64,000 nt of DNA from Chrysomallon squamiferum (GCA_012295275.1 CM022669.1:15762672-15826671); one strand, 5' to 3'; counted from the first letter of the stretch, positions 1-15,211 are shown. Translations and numbers: made by a program. Notes: generated by a model from the letters alone, not told the origin.

Positions 1-1090
1 CAAATGTTCATACACACATCCAGATATATACCTATACTGATAAACACATTTGTGTGTACATATGTATATATTTCTCTATATGCAGATACATACATACATA
101 TAAATTCACGTATATTCATATAAACAAACAGACACACGTAAAAAAAAGTCAGAGAGAAAAACAAACACGCATTATATACCTGTTTCAAAAAACATAAAAT
201 ACATATTGGTTGATCACTTTGCGTAATTTACCTATGCGCTAACCGTATCGTATATTGTTTCTATATAACTATATAACTGTTGTTGCAATGACAATTTAAT
301 ATTCCAATTATTATTTTATAAATATATTTTATTTTATATTTTATCTTTAACCTGTTCGTCCTTTTTCAAGGATTTCTCTTATCGTGTTTGACATATTATA
401 TAATATTTAAAATGTTGTGTTGATATCGCTGAAGTGAAAAAAAAAATAAATAAAATAAAAAAAATAAAAAATAAGTAACACAAATTGATCGTCACGACAT
501 TCAGTCTTCTGTAAAGGAATTCTGACTTTAGGCATTGTGCGTATGATAAGAAACAGAGAAATAAAAAAACCCACAAAAAACACGGCAGTTGTAAACAATT
601 TCCCCAACTCCCGACAACGAACTGAAATTATCTAAACACAAACTAGATTAGCAAAACAACAACGGCCAAGAATTATTCTGATAACCACCAATTTCAAAAC
701 ATCTTGCGAAAATTTCAGTTTTCAGGCTCTTGTTTCAAAAAAATAAAGTATGCTGGTATTCGCTTCGAGGCGTGTTGACGCGTTTTGCATGAGAGGCTGA
801 ACTGTAAAGCATGCTGGATAATTTTAGATAACTGAGCACACATCACAACACCACGTATAATTATCACAGGCTGATGACCCATCTCTGTCATGCCTGGCGT
901 AGCACTAATTTACATATTTAACGCAGGTAAAATAGTTCCGATATGTCACCGTTTTAAGCTCATGTCACGACTGTTGATATTATTAGAATGCTCAAGGTAT
1001 GCAATTATTTTCTTCAATGCTCAACATAAGCATGTGGCGGTGTAATAGTAGCGTGTATACGAAAAAGTGGGCGAAACCAACGAATGTTGT

Positions 1091-1121
<31 letters not shown>

Positions 1122-1390
1122 ATTATTATTAGTACTGGGTTTCTTCTTCTTCTTCTTCTTCTTCTTCTTATTATTATTATTATTAGTAGTAGTAGTAAGA
1201 GCAGTGGTAGTAGTAGTAGTGTTGTTGTTTCTGTTGTTTTTACTATTAACTCGATGGGTATAGCACACGTTTCATAATAAAATTATATAAAATTTGATTC
1301 TTGTTAACCAAAAACGAAAATAAATAAATAAATAAATAAATAAAAAATAAATAAATAAATAAATAAATAAATAAATATTAAGAATGAAAA

Positions 1391-1422
<32 letters not shown>

Positions 1423-2833
1423 TAGAAAGAAATTTCAACACAGGAGTTTCGCTCTGAATCTAAATTACAGACTACACAATTTCGACATAAAAAACTTAAT
1501 ATCCACAGCGTTTTCTCACAAAACTGTTAGTGCGAGGACCTGCCCAAATGACATTAAAAACATAATTATACCTGAGTTCGAGATAAATTCTTCATTTTTT
1601 TTATTTTTAACGCAGACAATACGCTGAACATTCAAATCGTTGTTTTTTTTGTGTGTGTGTTGACGATACGTGATATGTCAGCACTAAGCGGAGATTTTAA
1701 ATAAGTTTCTAAAGATCAGCGTATGGTTAAGCTTGCGGATCAAAACGAGATTTTAATACTGGTGGTCTCCGTCTCCATACACTGAGCCAAAATTTACTGA
1801 CGCTTCCGATACCAAGAGATAAATAATTAATCCAAACGTTGATTCTACACGAAGTCGTAGATCAACTCGTTTGTCTTTCAACGAAATACGAACCCATTTA
1901 GAAACAGCTCGAGCGAAACCCCTAGGTAACAAAAATAAGAATATAATGTTACTAATGCACTTATTAGAACGTATTCTTCTAATATTTATGTTCCCCTCCA
2001 CAGTCATGGTTTTGTTTTATGAATTAAAATAGTGACAGAAATTATGTATGTGGGTATCGAAGAATAAAGAGGAGTGTGGTGTGATATGGGTAGAAGAAGG
2101 ATTGTAACCTTTCAGCTGTTTCTGAAAAATTCACAAGTGTAATAAGTGCGAATATAAACAACAGAGTAGCTGATAGAATTTTTCTTAAACAACAACAACA
2201 ACAACAACAATAAAGACAATAACAACAACAGCAATAACATGTAAAAGAGGAAGAAGAAGAAAAAGAGGAAGAATAAAACGAAGAAGAAGAAGAAGAAGAA
2301 GAAAAAACAAAAGAAAAAAAAGAAGAACAACAAAAAACCCCTTAACATCCAGGCCAGAATTATAACAATGAACCTCGTTTCCTGAATGAAAACAAAAAAG
2401 AAATTCATTATTATCGTAGATTGTTTCAAGAAATGCTAAGTACGCATAACTGTAACGAAAAGAGAAACATAAGAAAGACATCTTTGTGGATGTTAACACA
2501 TCCGGAGTAGTCTCCCTTAAACTTAAATTAGAAACAACAACTGGTGAAACGCTACTGCTTGTGAAGTTTCCTCGATGTATCAGTATGGCGAAGCGAAAAT
2601 CGTTATACTGAAACTGCGCACAACTGTAATAAAATGCTTTCTATTCAAAGAAATTGAAGCCGATTATAGTTATATATTTGTATTCCAAATAATCATTTAT
2701 TATATCGGACATTTCCTTCTGTTTAATTTAGAAAGTGATTCCCCCCCCACAAAAAAAATAAAAATAAATAAAAAAATAAAAATAAAAATATAAATAAAAA
2801 AATAAATAGATAAATAAATAAATATAAAAATAA

Positions 2834-2885
<52 letters not shown>

Positions 2886-3000
2886 AAAATTGTAAAAATG
2901 CTGATAACCATTGCAGATAATAGCTACATAATTAACTTAAAAGGCTTTTAAAATTATTTTACACACGCGCACACACACACACACACTTACCTGTTCATTA
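1..3000. other. Left flank: A+T-rich with compound microsatellites
   Basis: No gene seen. Holds degenerate ACAT/TATA at 1-130, a GTT/TTC/ATT/TAG triplet block at 1086-1237, (AAAT)n plus A28 at 1317-1413, AAC/GAA purine triplets at 2186-2330, (AAAT)n at 2755-2886 and (CA)n at 2957-2988. Unique sequence at 600-1080 and 1440-2110 shows no convincing exon. Confidence 0.7.
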
Positions 3001-3221
3001 GATCTTCGTGTTAAACGAGGTCAAGTATGAAATCGCGTACGTATGTTGTTTAAGAACGGTAACTCCGCGCATATTATTTTAACTCAGAGTTGAGGTTCCT
3101 GGGACGTTTTCTCTGATTTCACTTTTATATTTTCAGGAATAAACTATAGATAACCACAGACGTTAAAATAAATATATTGTTATTATGAACACTGAAATAC
3201 ATCTGTTCGAGATAGATAGAT

Positions 3222-3328
<107 letters not shown>

Positions 3329-3401
3329 TTTTCAAATTTCTGAGGAATGTACAGAAGATATAGCTTTAAGTGAATTGTTAAGTTGACAATAAGTTCTTTG
3401 C

Positions 3402-3443
<42 letters not shown>

Positions 3444-4542
3444 AGCTGTTGTTACTGAAATTAAAAAGTTATAAAATAAAATAAAATTCACAAAATAGAA
3501 TCAAATTAAATTAAATCTCATTGTTTACGAGAAACAACAATTCATGAACCAGTGACAAGAAATGCACAATATTCTAATAATAAAAAAAAAGCATCACGTA
3601 CATAATTTTATATCTCACTGTCTGTCGATCAGGAGAGAATTTCCCGTGGATTCAGACTCTGTTACTTTCTAGGAAGTCTCTAGTGTATGTCTGTCGACAG
3701 CTGACAAAACTTTTGTTCTCGCCTCGGCTTGTGAAGAAAGAGATGACAGACAAAAGCACTTAACATATGGAACATCAGTTAGCATCCCAAACGAATGAAA
3801 CCGATAGCTTCAGTAGTCACAGTTAGAGATCATTCCAAGATGTCGATATAAGTAGCGAATAAACACTTAATATCTGCATCAACTACAACTACACATATAA
3901 TCTACGTCTTTAATTAGAACATTAAAAGCAATCCTTTATACATTTACATTCATAATTCCTGTGTCGGTGACAAAAATTATCATATCTATTACAAAACTAC
4001 TATTCTTCTTTTGTGTCTTATTTTAAAAGGTTATACCTGTCATTTATGTGATGACAGTATCTGGGAGGACAATCTCTAACTTTCGTCTGCGGACTAGAGA
4101 TTAGAAAAAAATAGCACTTTCCAATTTATCTTTTCAAAAAAAATCAGGAAAGGTAATAAAATTAGACACTCGCTGAAATGCTGCGGGGTTTTGGTGTGGA
4201 ACGGAGAAAAAGTGGAACGGGAGCAATCGAGCAGTATCGATCTTGAGACTTATCGTTTTAGAGGCGAGAGTTCTGCTTGAGCCGAATTACGTTATCCGAG
4301 CCTGAACACAGAGCTTACTAGAAAACAGACAGATGTGACGTCCGCAAATGTATCTCAATGGTGTTTTTACTTTTAAAGCTGATATTTACTTTCCGTAACC
4401 TTTCCGTTAGTAAACACGTAAGACTCCCACATCGAAAACAGAACGCATTCCAGTATGGGAAAAAGAATTTTAAAACGAACATCTGTCTCTACTGGGATTT
4501 AGCAGCTTCAGCGTTAGTCCTTAGTAAGTACGCTTTTTGAGA

Positions 4543-4652
4543 GAAGATGATGATACTGATGATGACGATGATACTGTGATGATAATGGTAATAATGATGA
4601 TAATAACAACAACAATAATAGTAGTAGTAATAGTAGTAGCAGTAGCAGTAGC

Positions 4653-4714
<62 letters not shown>

Positions 4715-4733
4715 TAGTAGTAGTAGTAAACAA
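4543..4733 (+). repeat. GAT/AAT/GTA triplet block
   Basis: Passes gradually from GATGAT through AATAAC to pure GTA. Poly-Val, poly-Thr and poly-Ser frames are artefacts of it. Confidence 0.93.
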
Positions 4734-5034
4734 ATAAATAAAATTAACCAAATGTTTACGGAATCCGGAGACGGTGTTTAATTTGAAAATACACACATAC
4801 ATGTGTTGTAGAAAATAGTTTAGTCTGAGACACACACACACGCACACATACACATTCACACACACAGCACACGCACGCACACACATCAAAAACGCACACT
4901 TACACATATACGCACACATACATACAAACACATATATATTTAGGGAGTGTAACTTAAAGCATGTTGACATCACAGAAAAGAAAGGCGCAATGCTTTGAAC
5001 ACAAAGGAAAATAAATAAACATTTTATGTATATG

Positions 5035-5035
<1 letters not shown>

Positions 5036-5079
<44 letters not shown>
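5036..5079 (+). repeat. (TA)n
   Basis: Pure TA dinucleotide array. Confidence 0.95.
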
Positions 5080-5084
<5 letters not shown>

Positions 5085-6521
5085 GAGCACATTAAAATCA
5101 TTTTGTCTCTGTGTGTTAACGTTTCATAATCATCTACAGATACGTTCACAGACATAGCCATATCTAATTATACACACAGTCAACTTCCATTGTCATTTAA
5201 CCGTTGTACAAGAGCTTCTGAAATAAATATAATTGTTAACATTGTTACTTCGAAACAAAAGTATATTTTGTAAAGAAAAACATAACAGAAAATGTATTTT
5301 AACGCTCATAAAAAGATAAAATATCACACACAAACGAGAAAAACCTCCGTTAATCAGCCAATAAAGCATAGATTTGCTTCTTGTCTCAGATTTTTCTCTG
5401 CGTTATTGTACCTGTCATGTAAGAGCGAAAGATCTCAGACTTTGAAAAATTCTTGCGGATTTATGAGCCTATTTCGATGATAGGTACTAATATTCGCGTA
5501 AGCCTTTTTCAACAAAGAATGCTTATTTGCCAGACATGATGGAGACGAAAAATTAACTGCTTGTAAAGAAAAATTAAAAACACACGCACGCGCGCCTAAC
5601 ATCTTTGCACGGGCTGGACGTGTCGCGTTAATTACTCATTACGAAGCTGTCATGTGTAAAGCTGGTAAATTGGTGATAATGTAAACAACAAGATGGCAAG
5701 TTTCTGTTTGTACCGAGTTTTCGGTGGCGTATCTTAGACGTATTTGGAGGGGCTTTAGTTATTCCTTCTGATGTTGTGAAAACATGTAAAGTAGATGATT
5801 CTCACACATCATCAAATTTTTGTTAATTTTAATACACACACACATTCACAAACACAACGACTGCTTCTTTAATATTCTCGGATGTGCACCTTCGTAGCCC
5901 ATAATACGCGCAGGCACTCACGTGCGTATGCAAACGAAAACAAACCTATCAAACTGTATGAGCAAAGGGTCTTTTATATACAGTTTCCCGGAGAGGGCAG
6001 ATATTATAACGGGTGTATATATCTGAAAAAAACCCAGTGATGATGATGATGCAAAACCCTCTTTCTTTCATCACTGGAACCGCCCGTAGTTCTGATTGGT
6101 TTTTAAGTTTCCAATAGAGATAGTGTGGATGTATTTAAAATTCCTTTTCGCATCACCTCTCGTCCGTTTTCTGGTTGGCATTTGTTTTTGTATTTTTCTT
6201 TCTTTCTTTCTTTCTTTTTTTTTTTTTTTTTTTTTTTTTTTTGTTTTTGTTTTTTGTTTTGTTCGTCTGGTGTGGTCTTCACGGCAATGAGGCAAAACTA
6301 ATCCCCGTGATAAAATAATGTGTTGTAATAAACTAATAGTAATAATTCATGGTTTATAATTGAAACTGACAATAGAAAATTGATGTTACGATAATTTATG
6401 CAGACATTTATTTATTATTACATACTGACCGTTTCTTGTTGTCATGTTAAATGGATGAGTGCAAATAATTCCATGATTAGTGAAACCAAATTTCAGCATT
6501 TGAATGTGGAGTTAGAAATTT

Positions 6522-6523
6522 AT

Positions 6524-6574
<51 letters not shown>

Positions 6575-6605
6575 ATAATAATAATAATAATAATAATAAT
6601 AGTTG
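6522..6605 (+). repeat. (GTA)n then (ATA)n
   Basis: About 17 GTA units followed by AAT units. Confidence 0.95.
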
Positions 6606-8295
6606 TAATTTTAGTTGCAGAAGCAGTAGTAGTAATGGTAGATATAATAGTAGTAGTAGTAGTAATAATAGTGCTGACAATGATTATGATGATATTGATG
6701 ATGATGCTGAGAGACAAACAGAATAGACTGACTTATATAAAATATTTGCCTCTCCGTCTTTAACTGAACAGGTCGTGTCTTGTTGCATGCTGTCCGGAAC
6801 ATAAAAGAGAATACATATATTTATATAGGAACAATAGTTGTCTGAGTAATTTTTCACAATCATAATAACTGATACTGAGAATTAGATGCAAAGCTGAAAA
6901 GCACTCACCTGTATCTTGTTGCATGCAGTCCATGAATGACATTTCTTACTGTACACGCATTTGTCCGAAAAATAATGCTAACTTGCATTCTTTAAAGTAG
7001 TCATTTCTTTGGCATTGAGTGGACAAAGTTTCAAAATATGCTTCTTAATTTTCAAGTTCACTTTGTGCTGGAAATGGTAAATACTGTATTGCGTGAAACA
7101 GCATTTGTTGTGTGTTTAATATCATCAGTTTGAAATTCATGAATCGGAAAAAGTGTTATGTGAAAATGTAGATGAGTATCTATTTGGAAACTCCCAACGT
7201 AATGTCAATGCTTTATAATAAAAATACTTTCATTTTCAAAATCATTATTATTTCTATCGTAACATTCATTTTTCAGAAATTCTGGATCTGCCTTATAATT
7301 ATTGAATTTTATTAATTAATATTATTAAGTTCATTCTGAATTCGAGCTAACGTTTTGTGTTATTATTATTATTATCATCATCATCACCATCGCCGCTATC
7401 TCTATTATTTCTCTATCTCAACAAAGCTCTTTCTGAAACAAACAAAACAAAATAATCTACAATGTTTCGTGGACAAAAATAGAAACTGAAGAGACAATAA
7501 TTATAAAATATGGTAATTTTTTTTTTCTTACTGCACGTACTCTGTTCTTAGTAACTTCCAGAGTTTCTCGGATAACTTCATCATCCATCATAACTGCCCT
7601 GACATTTCGAGGATCGCTTAATAGATATTTCACTTGTCACTCGCACCTTCGGCTTGTCTGGTAATGTTCCGCACAATTAGAAGTACTTCATCTGAATAAT
7701 TACAAGGTTTTGTGTTGAAACAGGTACCCCGGACAAGAAAGAGTCGAGCAAATCAGCTGAGATATTCCATAGTCGAGAAACAGGAGATATGATTAGTTTC
7801 CCATCAATACTCGTATTACTTAGCTTTATGGAAGAAGAAGAAGAAGAAGAAGAAAAAAAAAAAAGATGTGTGCGTGTGTGCGTTTGTGTGTTGTTTGAAC
7901 GTAGGTTAATGGAACCGACTGGAAATGTCGGCTCACAAATCACGACTATAGAATTGTGATAATGGACGAAAGAAGAAGAACGAGAGAAAAAGACAGTGAT
8001 AGATATACATACGTTCACACGTACGATGAAGGCAAAGCGAGATATGACAGAGATAAAGAAGTTTTAGACAAAGCTGATGACAGATCTGACAGTCTAGTAA
8101 AGACACACACACAAAAGAAGAGAGAAGAATAGATATGAATAAACGGAAAATTTGGAGAGATATACAACAGCAACAGTAATAACAACAGAATTAGAATGAT
8201 AATATTAACAGTAACAACATAAACAGCAATAATCATAACTTGTGTTTATATAATTATATTCTTTAAACAGCTTAATAATAACAGAATAATAACAT

Positions 8296-8299
<4 letters not shown>

Positions 8300-8356
<57 letters not shown>
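8300..8356 (+). repeat. (GA)n
   Basis: Pure GA dinucleotide array running into GATA. Confidence 0.95.
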
Positions 8357-8364
<8 letters not shown>

Positions 8365-8973
8365 TATGTAATGATGCTTTCTGTTAGAAAAACGATATTT
8401 CATGTAGAATTTGTTAAAATAAGACATTCGACAATATTTTGACAGCACCTAACGATTTAATTTCACATACATTTCAACTTCGAGGATGATAAGCCACGAA
8501 TATCAAGGAGTAAATGTAAAATGATTGATTTGCTGCAAAACTGATGGTCTCCGAACAGAGTTTTCATCGAAAAAGTGAAAAACATGTTTTTTTTTTAAAT
8601 ATCTGACATTTATAAATTTTGCTGTGATTTTTTTTTTTAATGCTGAAAAATGTAAATCAGTCTGACAGAAATGTATGACCGAAGCAAGCAGAGTGTAAAG
8701 GTTAGTAGATTCATAAACATAGAAAATGAAATACAACCGTTACATTTAATGTAGAATGTACATGAAGTAAAAAAAAAAAAAAAAAAAAAAAAAGATAAAG
8801 ATCCATTAGATTTTATTAAAAATATATATTAAGATGTAATAATCATAATGATAATAATAATAATAATAATAATAACAACAACAACAACAAAAACAACAAC
8901 AACAACAATAAAACCATCAGACTACTGCTCCTGCTACTACTACTACAATGCTACTACTTCTGCTATTAACACG

Positions 8974-9016
<43 letters not shown>

Positions 9017-9116
9017 GCTATTGTTGATTGAGTAGCGAAAGCAGAAGTAAAGCTGTAGTGATAAATTATTTAAGAAACGTTTTTCCTTTTCGTCTACTTC
9101 TTCTAATTATTATTAT

Positions 9117-9148
<32 letters not shown>

Positions 9149-9969
9149 TTATTATTGTTGTTGTTGCTGTTGTTACTACTATTACTGTTATTATTATTAT
9201 TATTATTCAGTCGTACAAAAAAATAAAAATAATAGTAATAAAACAATTTGACATTTTCAGCATAATCCATGAATAAAGTTGCCAATATTGCCTTCATTGT
9301 AATCTATGAATAACAAATGTTATTTTTTTTTTTCTTCTGATACATGAAAGATTGTTTATATTGCTTCACTGGTTGAATCCAGGAAACAATAAATCCTTTA
9401 TAAGGCTAAAATGTTAATAATCTACGTCAAGTGAAAACAAAAAATTCTTCAATCCAATAAAAATATAGTTATTTATACCATTGAACTTTTAATCCCACGT
9501 CAAATAAACTCGTTTTACATTGCTTTCATCTTAATCCTGGTAGAATTAAGTTTTGTATGTATATTTAGTTATAATCCATTATAAATTATCAAAGAAGAGT
9601 AAGATACATGATATTTTGGGCACAGAAGAATTCATACTTTTCATCACTAAACGTCTTAATCTGGTTTTACATTTCGATAGAAATCATGTTAGATTTGACA
9701 ATATCTTTCTTAATCTGTGGTATAAAGATGTTAATTTAAATCGTTCAGAAAGACTCGAGAAAAAAACAAAAACAATATTAATAATTAGTTTTGGTAATCC
9801 CAGTAAGTTTTCGTGTCGATTACATGCAAGAATCAAGTGTTACGAATTCTAGGTTTTATATACGTAGATGTGTGTGTGTGTGCGTGTGTGTGTGTGCGTG
9901 TGTTTGTATGATATATATATGTATGTATGTATGTATGTATCTCTGTATGTATATATATGTATGTATGTA

Positions 9970-10006
<37 letters not shown>

Positions 10007-10953
10007 CTGTGTGTGCGAGTGCGTTATTCGTATATGAACGACTGTATTCATTAGATAATTAAACTATTGTAGGATTCTGAATATTTCCGTATGTCATGTT
10101 TCTAAGCGGGTTAAAAACATTGATCGCTAATTTAATTTACCACTGCATTAAGTGTTGTGTTGCATGTTGACAACCTTAAGTAATTTCTGATTCTTTAAAT
10201 ATCTTCTGATAAAAAAAAAACTATTGCAAAAATTATATATAAACAACACAAAAATATGCATGCACAATTTTCATTTATATGAGTATGCAGATATTGTAAG
10301 TGTTACTGCATGTTATGACTGACGTGAAATAGTTCCACTTGGCAAACAAACTAACAACATCAGTACGTCTTAATAGACTGCAAGGAAGGAAGAACGTATT
10401 GTGCAGTTTTAAGAACTGTAACGGAAAAAACAGAGAGTAAATCAGAACAAAGGGTGAAGAAAAAAGGTACGTCATCCATCTCACTGGAGGTAGTTCGTGC
10501 TCCAGTGAAGCTAGGCGAGGGGTAAAACGCGGACATGAAGGTAGGATGCGGTTAAGTGAGATGAGGTGTAGCTTGCAGAATTCTTTGAGTTCTCGCCTGT
10601 ACCATTCGCCATTTTCTTCATTTTGTGATAAACATTCCTGACAAATCTGGTGTTTGTTTCTTTCTTCTTTTTTTTTTTTTTTTCTTTCTTCTTGTTAAAG
10701 TAGCATTGTGAAATCTATATCTCTTCGAGAGCCTACTTAGCGCGGTAGACGTTTTCCATTGTTTGTTTGCTTTTTTAAAAGTTACTTTTATTGCTATTAT
10801 TGTTCGATGGTTGAACTGGTGCTTGCTTTTGTCTACAATGGTTCAGCAGTTGGTGATAAATAAATTATGGATAATAAATGAAGATAAGAGTTTAAGAATT
10901 TAGTGGAATTTTTTTTCTAATCTTATTTTGTAAATCATTTCTTATTGATAATG

Positions 10954-10955
<2 letters not shown>

Positions 10956-11039
<84 letters not shown>
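10956..11039 (+). repeat. (CT)n, about 84 bp
   Basis: Pure CT array, so polypurine on the minus strand. Confidence 0.97.
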
Positions 11040-11041
<2 letters not shown>

Positions 11042-12021
11042 CTAGCTCTCATTTTGAACACACTCCTTTTATTCTTTACCTTAAAATCAACTCCCATCTC
11101 TTTCTATCCGGTCTTTTTCTTTCTCTAATATTTTTTCAGAAATTTCAATCATAGACAGGAATACTGATTTAAAGAAAAGATATATATATATAGTTAGTGT
11201 GACGTATTACTTTCAATATATTGTTTAAACGCTTCTTTCAATTTAATATGTTCAAGTTCCATGTGTAATATATTCGAATTTCTATAAAACGAATCAAGAA
11301 AAAAAAAAGGCTCAAGACATATTAAAATCAATTTCTGATCAGTGCCGAAACTTAACAGTTCCGACCGATAAATAAAAACGTGCATAGATCGAGGCAGGGG
11401 TCGTAAACGCCATGATCCTTAGTTTTTGCCGACTGATACGTTTTTGTGGGTTTTTTATTTAATTTTTTCAACAGATAGTCGAATTTCATCTTCACATTCA
11501 TAACATCGTTAGCAGTGATTTCCCCATCAACATCCTACCATAAATGTAATTTTTTATTTTTTTTTTTTTTTTTTTTGATGATGAAAACGAAGATGCTAGT
11601 CTCTTACAAAGACGAAGGCGAAGATTAATTAATCAGCACGTTTAACGGATTTCCTTTCAACATGAAGTTTTTACTGTAGCGTATCGGGCAGCTAAAAAAA
11701 ATTACAAGCACGTTTTTTTCTGAGCTCTTAAAGAAAATATGTGAGGTGCATCGATAGTTCTGTTGCGACATTTGTTCACTGTGGATATCTGGAGTGACTT
11801 ATTATTAACACTTTTCAGTTGTTATAAACACTTGAGATGGTGTTCTTTAAAGTATCGAAGAAACACTAAAACTCTCGTCAATCGTGCAGCTGCGAGTTCA
11901 GCCGAAACACGAAACTACGATTGTAGTTCTTTCTGTTGTTTTTATTCTTCTTTTTTTTTGTTGTTTGTTTGTTTGTTGTTGTTGTTGTTATCTTTATCTT
12001 AATAAATAATAATTTAAAAAA

Positions 12022-12052
<31 letters not shown>

Positions 12053-12470
12053 CAACACACATACACAAAAGAGAAAAAAAACATAAATAGAAAGAAAAAA
12101 AGAAAGAGATAAAATGGTTTGACGAGGGTACAGATAGGAGGCAGGTGCAATGGTGGAACGAAGCGCGAGATTTATCGAAGCGATGCCCATTCGCCCTCGA
12201 GAAAGACGCGCGTGCGACCTTGACATTTGATCAGACACTCGACTGGTTCGTTGACGGGCAAAGTTGATGGGCAACGTTCGAAAGACGGAACTCTACGTTT
12301 CTCGTCTATCAGTCGCATCAATGGAGTTTTCGCGGTTGATAAATAAATCAAATCCACGGCTGACTTGGCGTGCACCGGCGAATTCCAGATTTCATAATTA
12401 TAAATGACAAGAACGGGAAAAATTATTGTGACCAGTGTTGCAAAACAGGTGCTGGGCTTCCGTCAGACAG

Positions 12471-12505
<35 letters not shown>

Positions 12506-12769
12506 CAACAAAAATATGTCTGTCTTTCAGATATTTTATAGTCTGGTTACGATTCGTTAAATTTACTGTTTGAAAATAAAATAAAATTCAGCTACACGTC
12601 TTTGAAACCACCGGCTCGGTTCGTTATATTTATTGAGGAATCTTTTAAAGAAATTTTTTGGTTGTTTTGATCAATTGTCAACTTTAACTCGTTTCAGTTT
12701 GTTTTGACACTTATACCACTTCCTTTCAGAAAATGTATGTGTGAGTGTGTGTGTGTTTTTTTGTGCGTT

Positions 12770-12784
12770 CGCGCGCGCGCGCGC
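12770..12784 (+). repeat. (CG)n, about 15 bp
   Basis: Alternating CG in A+T-rich DNA next to a TG-rich stretch; Z-DNA-prone. Confidence 0.85.
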
Positions 12785-15180
12785 TTATAATATATGTATG
12801 TATATGTTTCACATACACACACGCACTGATCTGCGTTTGCTGTATGTTGCTTGTAAAATAGAATTATATAACAATTCGTTATTGTTTCTAGTTCATATTT
12901 TCTGCTCTTAACTGACGTAAATATTTACGGTTTTCATTTGCATCTATTGTAGAAAAAGCAATTGTTTTCATCACAGTTCAGTACATTTATTACTGAAAGA
13001 AAATAGAAATAAACAGCGCAACCATCAAGCTTAGACATTTACGAAGAATAATTTGTATTTTCATTTTTATTTCGGAAATTGTTTTCTTCAGAAATTTGCA
13101 TACAGAAAGACAGATTACAAAACATTTCTGACAAATGTACGACCGTGGCGATACGGCTAATTAGTTTTGGTTTGGAAATAGTTTCAAAGAAAATAGAAAT
13201 AATAAATGGCTTCTTTCACAGCAGTTTCTAGTAAAATGAATGTGTTAGAACGTGACGAAAGCTTCTAAATTAAGCAATCTGAGATGGACATAAGTAGCTA
13301 CACGATTTAAAAAAAAAGACAACAAAAAACAACAATAAACCGACACATCTTTATCCGCAGTTAAAACAACGATTACAACAGCAACAATAGCAACGATGTT
13401 AAACGACAGCAAACATAATAATGATGATGTTGATTATGATGATAGTGATGATGAAGACAGTAAGAAGAAGGAGAAGAAGAAGAAAATTGTTCAAAATTGC
13501 TGAAATGAGAAAAAGATAAAAAAAAGAAAAAAAATATTAGAAATGTCAGATGCATATGTCTATGCATATTTTTGTGAGTATATATGTATGTACGTATGTG
13601 TGTGAGTGTACGTGTGTATGTATGTGTGTGTATATATATATATCTGTGTGTGTTTATGTGAGAGTGTATGTGTGTAAATGTGTGGAATTTCAGTTTGCAT
13701 ACATCTCCCTGTCAGTCAAAGATTTTTGTTAGACTCTTAATTATAACCAAGTACTCTTATACAGAAATTAATTAAACATTTAATAGCGCACATTGGACGA
13801 AGTCTGATGGAAGCACAGTCCACATTATTTTGACAAAACAAATACTGGGTTCCTGCTTTGTCTGAGAACGCCAGTAACACGGTTAAACAAAGCAATATTG
13901 CGGTATGTGGAACATACAGACACCTGTTCTGTGTATGGGCGGGTGTATAACGCGATTCAAGGTGAGAGGCCAGCGAGAGAAAATATCAAACTGAAAGCCA
14001 ACGAGGCAACTGTCGACATTTTCAGACAAATTTCTATCTCTTCAGCATCAGCAATAGTCAAGCCACATAATTTGTCAATTTGGATGCACTGTATAAAAGC
14101 TGTCTCTGTGATGTGTAATGTGTCTGTATTGTTATTTGTCTGCGTGGCGTGTAAATTGAGTTCAGTTTATATTGTTTTTAAGTCTCTTTCTCTCTCTCTC
14201 TGTCTGTAATTCTGTCTGTCTGTCTGCAGTACGATGTACTAAATTAGAAAAAGGAACGCAGTTTTGCAGTGCGAATGTCTTGGGGAAAAGACGGTTTAAT
14301 TCTGACAAATGTCTTCATATTGGCAATACAGTCCTAACCAAAGGCTTATACGATTCATGGCAGTACCTGGTAATAGTCTATGCCAGCCTAAAGCTAAGAG
14401 TAAAATGTTCAACTGATTGAATGTTTTTTTTTTTTTTTTTTTTTTACAGTCTGTCTGAATCCCAAGATTTTAGATGGCTTAAACCATTGGAAAGATAGGC
14501 AGAGATCAGAGATATCGTTTTTATCGCAAGATAAAAAGACTTTGTGTCTGTTGTTACTTTCTCTCTGTACCTCTGTCTCTAAATGCCTATCATTATCTAG
14601 TTATTTCCATACGCACTGGCTTAACTTTGTTCCCACCATAGTATTCATTCATCGTGCTCACTTATTTCATACAAAAAATACAATTAATGGAAGCAGTGTT
14701 TGAAGTAGTTTTAACTGTAGTTGTAACAATAGTTTTACTAACACTTGTGATTGTTGTAGTAACGATGATAATCAAAAAAAAACAATTTCACCCATAGATT
14801 ACTTATTTACTGATTTATTTTTTGTTTGTTTGTTTATTTATTTATATATTAATTTATTTTGAAATTTTGAAATTTTTTCAATAATTTAATGGACTTTTTT
14901 TTTTTTTTTTTTTTTTTTGGAGGGGTTGGTGGGGGTAATAAAGATGTCTGTGTTTGAGACGATAACATTTGTTTGTCTTTTCTTCGACGTTTGTTATCTC
15001 ATAACCGACAAAACATTATCTAGAATAGTAACGTTATTTTTAATGCTCGGGTTTATCTGATAACTTGCTGTTATTATGTAACACCTGCGAGATATTTTTA
15101 ACAAGTCGCACCTGCACTTTTTTGTGAGACGTTTAACACGTGATAACAAAAGGAGTTATTTTTCATGATATATGTATCTC

Positions 15181-15211
15181 TGTGTGTGTGAGTGAGTGTG
15201 AGTGTGTGTGT

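Larger units (their letters stand above)
6501..10500. other. Left flank: no gene seen
   Basis: Triplet blocks (GTA/ATA at 6522-6605, AAT/AAC at 8847-9015, TTA/CTA at 9107-9207), (GA)n at 8300-8356, TG/TATG at 9868-10003. An 18-bp direct repeat lies at 6778 and 6914. Unique sequence at 6950-7790 and 9300-9860 has no supported exon. Confidence 0.65.
10501..15180. other. Left flank: unique A+T-rich DNA, one G+C-richer island
   Basis: (CT)n at 10956-11039, poly-A at 12026-12051, poly-T at 12478-12505, (GC)n at 12770-12784. A G+C-richer island at 12110-12380 has open frames on both strands. The plus-strand frame at 13898-14209 is not recognisable and ends in low complexity. No gene is supported. 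Confidence 0.55.

Noticed and set aside
2991-3130. Possible minus-strand exon before a perfect CAG|GTAAGT at 2990
   Set aside because: All three frames are closed by stops within a few dozen bases of the donor, and there is no homology or partner exon.
4521-5090. 189-codon minus-strand frame
   Set aside because: It is made of TA, CA and TAC triplet repeats (poly-Tyr-Ile, Cys-Val, poly-Thr).
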